From NCBI GenBank assembly GCA_016189905.1, contig JACPRP010000069.1, positions 1 through 47,789 of the forward strand: a DNA stretch of 47,789 nucleotides, read 5' to 3'. The position numbers and the translations under genes were made by a program. The stretch comes from Chloroflexota bacterium. GTDB lineage: Bacteria > Chloroflexota > UBA6077 > FW602-bin22 > JACPRP01. Below are positions 43,293 through 47,789 of the stretch, piece by piece. Below the pieces are notes generated by a model. The model ran no database searches. It was not told the origin of the DNA and saw only the letters and a program-made list of their open reading frames with translations. Numbering within the stretch: position 1 is the first letter of the stretch; each line of letters begins with the position of its first letter.

Positions 43293-44066
43293 TTACCACG
43301 CAGACCACCCCCCATCCACTGCCACAATCTGGCCGGTGACATAATTCGAGGCGGTCGACGCCAGGAACACGGCGATTCCCTTGATCTCATCAGGCTCGCC
43401 CATGCGCTTGAGCGGCACGTGCTCGGAAATCGCCTGGCGGAACTCTGGCAGCGCTATCTTGGGGCTGAGGTTGGTCCTGAAGTAACCAGGGGCGATCGCG
43501 TTGACGTTTATGTTGTGTGCCGCGTATTCCAGCGCCAGCTCTCGCGTGAGGCTTACGACGGCGCCCTTCGTCGCCGCGTACGACGGGGTAGGAAAGAGGC
43601 GGCTTCCCACGAGGCCGTGAACCGACGCGGTGTTGATGATTTTGCCGCCACCGCGTGCGAGCATAGCTCTCGCAGCTTCGCGCGCGCAATAGAAAACGCC
43701 GTTAAGGTTGACGTCGATTATGCGATGCCACGTTTCAAGTGGTACCTCGTGGGCAGGGACGTTCCCTCCGCTGATGCCGGCGTTGTTGAAGAGGATGTCG
43801 ACCCCGTCGAAAAGGGCGATAGCCTCATCGACCATCGCCTTCACTCGATCGGCGTTGGACACGTCTACCTGGATCGCCATCGCCCGGCGGCCTAGCTCTC
43901 TCACACGCCCGGCCGTTAACTTGGCCGTCTGTTCGTTGACGTCGGCGCAAACGACATCAGCTCCGGCCTCGGCCATAGCCTCGGCAAAGGCCCTGCCGAG
44001 GCCGCTGCCTGCGCCGGTGACGATTGCCACCTTGCCGCTGAGGTCAAACAAGCTCGATACACTCAT
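43293..44066 (-). CDS. Short-chain dehydrogenase/reductase (FabG-like)
   Basis: 257 aa, classical SDR. The NAD(P) site is VTGAGSGLGRAF (~16-27), and the acidic residue in VVCADVN (~38-44) suggests NAD rather than NADP. NNAGISGG (~90) is the central strand; the catalytic set is Ser in INTASVHGLVG and Tyr/Lys in YAATKGAV (~158-162). GQIVAVDGGWSAW is the usual C-terminus. It oxidises or reduces an alcohol/ketone, plausibly a hydroxyacyl-CoA. It lies 70 bases after livM on the same strand and may be the last gene of the transporter operon, which would link it to the imported substrate. Confidence 0.92.
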   Translation of the reverse strand: MSVSSLFDLSGKVAIVTGAGSGLGRAFAEAMAEAGADVVCADVNEQTAKLTAGRVRELGRRAMAIQVDVSNADRVKAMVDEAIALFDGVDILFNNAGISGGNVPAHEVPLETWHRIIDVNLNGVFYCAREAARAMLARGGGKIINTASVHGLVGSRLFPTPSYAATKGAVVSLTRELALEYAAHNINVNAIAPGYFRTNLSPKIALPEFRQAISEHVPLKRMGEPDEIKGIAVFLASTASNYVTGQIVAVDGGWSAW

Positions 44067-44136
44067 CTGTCATAACATCCTTCGCGAACCTTTGTAGCAC
44101 AAGAGTCGTTGGAAAGCATTTTCCTGATCGATAGGA

Positions 44137-45051
44137 TCAAGATACCTCGCTGCCTTGCGCCGCTTCGCGAGCCTCCGTGGCTCCTGGGGCGCGCGCCCGA
44201 ATGAGCGACTTGGCCGCTTTGGCGATGTGCAGGGTAACCGATTTGGATATCAGCCCTTGCGGCCGGTAGGCCATCATCGCCACGATCGCCAGGCCGTAAA
44301 CGATGATCCACCACTCCTTCAGAGGGCGGAAGTATTCTGGGAGAAGCGTCAAGATGACCGCTCCGAGAGCCGCTCCCCAGAGCGTTTGCACGCCCCCGAG
44401 AATAACATAGAACGTGGGCAGAATGGACTGCCAGAAGTCGAAATGCTCGGGGGCGATGAACAGGATGAAGTGCGCGTATAGGGCTCCCGCCAGTGAAGCC
44501 ATCGCCGCGCCGATGGCAAAGGCGAGCACTTTAATATACGTCGTGTTAAGTCCCATCGTGTTGGCAACCATCTCGTCGTCGCGAACCGCCTCGAAGGAGC
44601 GTCCAAGGCGCGAGGATTCCAATCTCCATATGAAGAATGCCATAAGCACCACGGCCAGCGCCACCATCCAAACGGTCACGCCTTTCATTCCTCTAAAGCC
44701 CGTCGCGCCGCCGACATAATCGAAATTCCGGAAGAACGATTGGACAACCTCTTCTACTCCGATGGTCATCATTGCCAGGTACATGCCGCGCACCCGCAGT
44801 GCCGGGAAGCTCACCAGCGTTCCGAAAAGCCCGCCGATGGCTATCGCGATGATCAGCGCGACTAACAGCGGCAGCTTGAAGTTGACCGTCGCAACCCCGG
44901 CGCCGTAGGCGCCCAGCGCCATAAAAGCCGAGTTCCCAAGGGAGAGCTGGCCAGTGGAGATCATAATGTAAAAGCTCCAGGCCAGGATGATGTTCACCCC
45001 GATCATCATCTGGGTGCTCTCTTTAGGTATCAGGAAGCCCAGCCCATCCAT
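44137..45051 (-). CDS. livM: Branched-chain amino acid-type ABC transporter permease LivM
   Basis: 304 aa from ATG 45051; the frame is open to 45204, but that extension is non-hydrophobic and overlaps livH. The start shares one base with the livH stop (TAATG). About nine helices; STGQLSLGNSAFMALGAYGA is the LivM signature and the segment LESSRLGRSFEAVRDDEMVA (~185-205) is the EAA loop that contacts the ATPases. Imports branched-chain amino acids or, in many relatives, aromatic or short carboxylic acids. The C-terminal tail is charged. Confidence 0.93.
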   Translation of the reverse strand: MDGLGFLIPKESTQMMIGVNIILAWSFYIMISTGQLSLGNSAFMALGAYGAGVATVNFKLPLLVALIIAIAIGGLFGTLVSFPALRVRGMYLAMMTIGVEEVVQSFFRNFDYVGGATGFRGMKGVTVWMVALAVVLMAFFIWRLESSRLGRSFEAVRDDEMVANTMGLNTTYIKVLAFAIGAAMASLAGALYAHFILFIAPEHFDFWQSILPTFYVILGGVQTLWGAALGAVILTLLPEYFRPLKEWWIIVYGLAIVAMMAYRPQGLISKSVTLHIAKAAKSLIRARAPGATEAREAAQGSEVS

Positions 45052-45926
45052 TAAGCTCTCTCCGTCTGCAATCGGGTGCCAAACAGTCCCTGGGGTCGGA
45101 AGATGAGCACCACGATGAGTATCGCCCAGACCGCCAGATTCGCTATCGCCGCCGATGTGTAGGCCTGCGCGAGCACCTCGGCCACTCCCGCGATAATGCC
45201 GCAAACCATCGCCCCTCTCACGTTGCCAAGCCCGCCGATCACCATAACAGCCAGCGCCTTCAGCCCATACGACAGGCCAACGTTCTGATCGGCAACCCCT
45301 AATCGCAAGGCCAGCAGGAGGCCCGCGATGCCCGCCAGCGCGGATGAAACGAAGAAGGCGAAGATTATGGTGCGTGATACGTTGACTCCGAGCAGCTTAG
45401 CCGTCGTGACGTGCTCGGCCACAGCTCGCAGGGCTGAGCCGATCCTGGTTCGTTGTAGGAGGAGCTCCAGACAGATCATCAGCACGATCGCTATGCCGAA
45501 GATCAGAAGCTGTATCGAGGAGATAAGCAGCCCGCCGATGGAGAAATTGACCGCCTCGACCGTTTTCGGTATCGAGAGTGGCTGCGTGCCCCACACACGA
45601 CGGGTCATTTCCACGATCACCATTCCCAGCGCCACCGTGCTGAGGGCAGGGGCAAAGTGGTATTCAGGCTTGACGCGACGGAAGCAGAGCAGCTCGACCA
45701 CTAATCCGAGAACGCCGGCCAGCACCAGACTTCCGACAAAGGCGGCCCAGAGGGGTAGCCCTAACGCCATCAGTAAGAAGAGGCCGAAGAATGCCCCGAT
45801 CATAAAGACGTCGCCGTGGGCGAGATTCAACAGGCTCAAGAGGCCAAAAACCAGGGTATACCCGATGGCAACTAGCGAATACATGCTGCCGAGCATTATT
45901 CCGTTGACCACTTGTTGGAGAAACAT
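45051..45926 (-). CDS. livH: Branched-chain amino acid-type ABC transporter permease LivH
   Basis: 291 aa. VNGIMLGSMYSLVAIGYTLV and LLSLLNLAHGDVFMIGAF at the N-terminus and RIGSALRAVAEHVTTAKLLG (EAA loop, ~180-200) are diagnostic. About eight helices. Pairs with LivM as the membrane channel. Start overlaps the livF stop by one base (TAATG). Confidence 0.94.
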   Translation of the reverse strand: MFLQQVVNGIMLGSMYSLVAIGYTLVFGLLSLLNLAHGDVFMIGAFFGLFLLMALGLPLWAAFVGSLVLAGVLGLVVELLCFRRVKPEYHFAPALSTVALGMVIVEMTRRVWGTQPLSIPKTVEAVNFSIGGLLISSIQLLIFGIAIVLMICLELLLQRTRIGSALRAVAEHVTTAKLLGVNVSRTIIFAFFVSSALAGIAGLLLALRLGVADQNVGLSYGLKALAVMVIGGLGNVRGAMVCGIIAGVAEVLAQAYTSAAIANLAVWAILIVVLIFRPQGLFGTRLQTERA

Positions 45927-46651
45927 TATGCCGCACTCCTGCCGCCCAAGTAGGCCTTGACCAGCTTATCGCTGGCCAGCAGCACTTCGGCCGAATCCTT
46001 CATAACGATCTTTCCCATCGCCATTACATACCCGTAGTCGGAAACCCGCAAAGCGCCGCGCGTGTTCTGCTCGACCAGCAGGATTGTGGTATTCCGTTTT
46101 TTCAAGTCGCCGACAAGCTTGAAGATGCTCTGAACCACCATCGGCGCCAGGCCAAGCGATGGCTCGTCCAGCATCAGCAGCCTGGGCCGCGCCATCAGCG
46201 CCCTGGCGATGGCCAGCATCTGTTGTTGGCCCCCTGATAACGTGCCTCCCAGTTGTTTCCTGCGCTCCTCGAGCCACGGGAAAGTTTCGAACATCGACTC
46301 GACGTCGCGGTTGATTTCGCCGGTGTCTCGGCGCAGAAAGGCCCCCATCTTGAGGTTCTCCAGGACCGTCATTCGGGTGAGGATGCCCCGTCCCTCGGCC
46401 ACGTGTAAGATGCCCATCGCCACGATATCGTGCGGCTCTTTTTGGGAAAGCGGCGCTCCTTCGAACTCGATCGTGCCTCGGGTGGGACGGATCAGGCCTG
46501 AGATGGTTCTCAGCAATGTGCTCTTGCCGGCGCCGTTTGCTCCGATGATGGCCACCAGTTGCCCTTCGTCTATTTCGATGTTGACCCCGTGCAGGGCCTC
46601 GATGGCCCCGTATCCCGCGCACAGGTCACGAACACTCAACAGCGGCGCCAT
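45926..46651 (-). CDS. livF: ABC transporter ATP-binding protein LivF
   Basis: 241 aa. Walker A GANGAGKST (~37-45), signature LSGGQQQMLAIARAL (~138-152), Walker B LLMLDEPSLGL (~158-168) and the switch His region. GYGAIEALHGVNIEIDEGQL is the usual LivF start. Directly abuts livG (TAA followed by ATG with no gap). Powers import by ATP hydrolysis at the inner membrane face. Confidence 0.95.
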   Translation of the reverse strand: MAPLLSVRDLCAGYGAIEALHGVNIEIDEGQLVAIIGANGAGKSTLLRTISGLIRPTRGTIEFEGAPLSQKEPHDIVAMGILHVAEGRGILTRMTVLENLKMGAFLRRDTGEINRDVESMFETFPWLEERRKQLGGTLSGGQQQMLAIARALMARPRLLMLDEPSLGLAPMVVQSIFKLVGDLKKRNTTILLVEQNTRGALRVSDYGYVMAMGKIVMKDSAEVLLASDKLVKAYLGGRSAA

Positions 46652-47401
46652 TTATTCCTCTTTTCCGAGATAGGCTTCGATCACCCGCGGGTCGGCGCTG
46701 ATCTCGGAGGGCGTGCCCTCCGCAATCAGCTCCCCGAAGTTCAGGACGGCGACCCGCTGGCACAAACTCATGACGACTGACATGTCGTGTTCGATCAGGA
46801 GGATGACGCGGTCAGCCTGTTTGACCTTCAGGATATCTTCCGCTAGCTCCGCGCTTTCCTCTTCGTTCATGCCGGCTGTTGGCTCGTCGAGAAGGAGAAG
46901 GCGAGGCCGGGAGGCCAGCGCCCGCGCGAATTCCACTCTACGCTGATCCGCGTACGGAAGCTCCCGCGCGTTCCGCTCCCTCATTTCGTACAGGCCAAAG
47001 AGGGCCAGGATATCTTCCGCTTCTTCTCGGAGCTGTTTTTCGCGTTTTGAGCCCAATCGTGGCAGCAGGCTCTTCGCTCCGGTTTCCGTGAGGCGGGCTT
47101 GCCCGACCAGGACATTGCTCAGGACGCTCATGCTGCCGAACAATCGAATGTTCTGGAACGTGCGCGCGATGCCGAGGCGATTTCTTTGATATGCCTTGAG
47201 ACGCGTAATGTCGGCGGGGCCGAACCTGATCTTACCCTGGGTTGGCGGGACGACGCCGGTGATAACGTTGAAAAGCGTCGTCTTTCCGGCTCCGTTCGGC
47301 CCGATAATGCCGAAGATCATTCCATGGTCGACGTCGAGGCTCACGTCGTGGAGAGCCTCGACGCCCCCGAAGCTTCTTGAAATCCGCGAGATCGATAGCA
47401 T
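46652..47401 (-). CDS. livG: ABC transporter ATP-binding protein LivG
   Basis: 249 aa. SFGGVEALHDVSLDVDHGMI, Walker A GPNGAGKTT (~34-42), the LivG-type insert RTFQNIRLFGSMSVLSNVLV, the signature ELPYADQRRVEFARAL and Walker B LLLLDEPTAGM (~170-180). Ends EAYLGKEE, as LivG proteins do. It lies 22 bases after the binding-protein gene. Confidence 0.95.
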   Translation of the reverse strand: MLSISRISRSFGGVEALHDVSLDVDHGMIFGIIGPNGAGKTTLFNVITGVVPPTQGKIRFGPADITRLKAYQRNRLGIARTFQNIRLFGSMSVLSNVLVGQARLTETGAKSLLPRLGSKREKQLREEAEDILALFGLYEMRERNARELPYADQRRVEFARALASRPRLLLLDEPTAGMNEEESAELAEDILKVKQADRVILLIEHDMSVVMSLCQRVAVLNFGELIAEGTPSEISADPRVIEAYLGKEE

Positions 47402-47423
47402 ATGCTCGCCTATGCCGGGAATA

Positions 47424-47789
47424 TCAGGGCTTTATGCCGACCCACTTGCCACCTTTGGCGACCAGGTAGAATGGCGCCCAGGTTGCTTCGCCGTTCGCGC
47501 CCATCGAGATGTTTCCGTTAACGCCTTTATAATCCTTCAGGCTCGCGAGGCCGTCTTTGATAGTGTTCCTCGCTTGCTGGAGCGGCGTGCTCGGGGTTAT
47601 GCTCTTCTGGCGCATTATCTGGGCCATCGCCATCATCGCGTCGTAAGTTGTGGCCTCCAGCGTAACCTGGGAATCCTTGGAGATGTTCGAATCCTGTGTT
47701 ATCTTCTTCTCGAACTTAGCGATGAAATCTTTGGTCGTCGGATCGGTGCTCGCGAGATCGGTGAACGTCGGGCAAGGCCCGCTCGCCGG
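47424..47789 (-). CDS. ABC transporter substrate-binding protein LivK-like (3' part, runs off right edge)
   Basis: The frame is open from the window edge to the TGA at 47424, so only the last ~121 residues are seen; the N-terminus and signal peptide are outside. SGPCPTFTDLASTDPTTKDF, EATTYDAMMAMAQIMRQKS, NTIKDGLASLKDYKGVNGNI and YLVAKGGKWVGIKP are the C-terminal lobe of a periplasmic-binding-protein type 1 (Peripla_BP_6) receptor. It delivers substrate to LivHMGF. The ligand cannot be told from this part. Confidence 0.92.
   Translation of the reverse strand, partial: PASGPCPTFTDLASTDPTTKDFIAKFEKKITQDSNISKDSQVTLEATTYDAMMAMAQIMRQKSITPSTPLQQARNTIKDGLASLKDYKGVNGNISMGANGEATWAPFYLVAKGGKWVGIKP

Overview
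The window is about 48 kb of bacterial chromosome of moderately high GC. No rRNA or other placing marker is present. Very large multi-pass GT-C/YfhO-type proteins with repeated C-terminal modules, a sigma-like gene next to a transposase relic, and frequent TTG/GTG starts behind strong Shine-Dalgarno sites suggest an uncultured member of Chloroflexota. That placement is an inference.

Layout. (1) 1-2156 (-): 5' portion of a large kinase-fold/AAA-ATPase signalling protein running off the left edge. (2) 2490-6030 (-): hflK-hflC behind a c-di-AMP (ydaO/yuaA-type) riboswitch and terminator. A complete 1203-bp insertion sequence, with a 17-bp perfect inverted repeat and a 5-bp target duplication, sits between the riboswitch and its probable promoter. 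(3) 6423-8721: decayed mobile DNA, namely a sigma-70-like gene followed by a transposase relic, and an internally deleted transposase relic on the other strand. (4) 9018-18731: giant membrane proteins (DUF2029-like GT-C, a DUF2079 pseudogene, a PMT/ArnT-like GT-C, and a PTPS-related protein). Three of them share a repeated extracytoplasmic module. (5) 18780-21995 (-): truncated Sir2, DEAD-box helicase, a doubled Pth2-like protein, and tRNA-Pro(CGG) with encoded CCA and a terminator. (6) 22063-38197: surface-glycan locus with GT4, a YfhO-flippase fusion, polyprenyl-phosphate mannose synthase-like GT2, two complex-I/Mrp-type antiporter subunits, a DUF2142-like GT-C and a rhamnosyltransferase-like GT2 on the minus strand; divergently, a polysaccharide deacetylase and two GT4s behind a consensus promoter and a long structured leader. 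(7) 38249-41266 (-): glyA, then a DUF35 protein and an SCP2-type thiolase. (8) 41571-42998: three small genes (zinc ribbon, DUF2795, KGG-repeat stress protein) with strong promoters and a large hairpin. (9) 43293-47789 (-): a Liv-type ABC transporter operon (binding protein cut by the right edge) and an SDR dehydrogenase.

How it works together (inference): regions 4 and 6 look like one system for building, modifying and exporting a cell-surface glycan or glycosylated envelope. A polyprenyl-phosphate-sugar synthase would feed GT-C enzymes that act outside the membrane, cytoplasmic GT2/GT4 enzymes would build the chain, and a flippase fused to a YfhO-type protein would export it. Regions 7 and 9 look like uptake and oxidation of an unidentified carboxylic substrate.

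The most notable observations are the c-di-AMP riboswitch on hflKC and its separation from its promoter by an IS, the YfhO-flippase fusion, the eight-copy module family attached to membrane glycosyltransferases, and the structured leader of the deacetylase operon.
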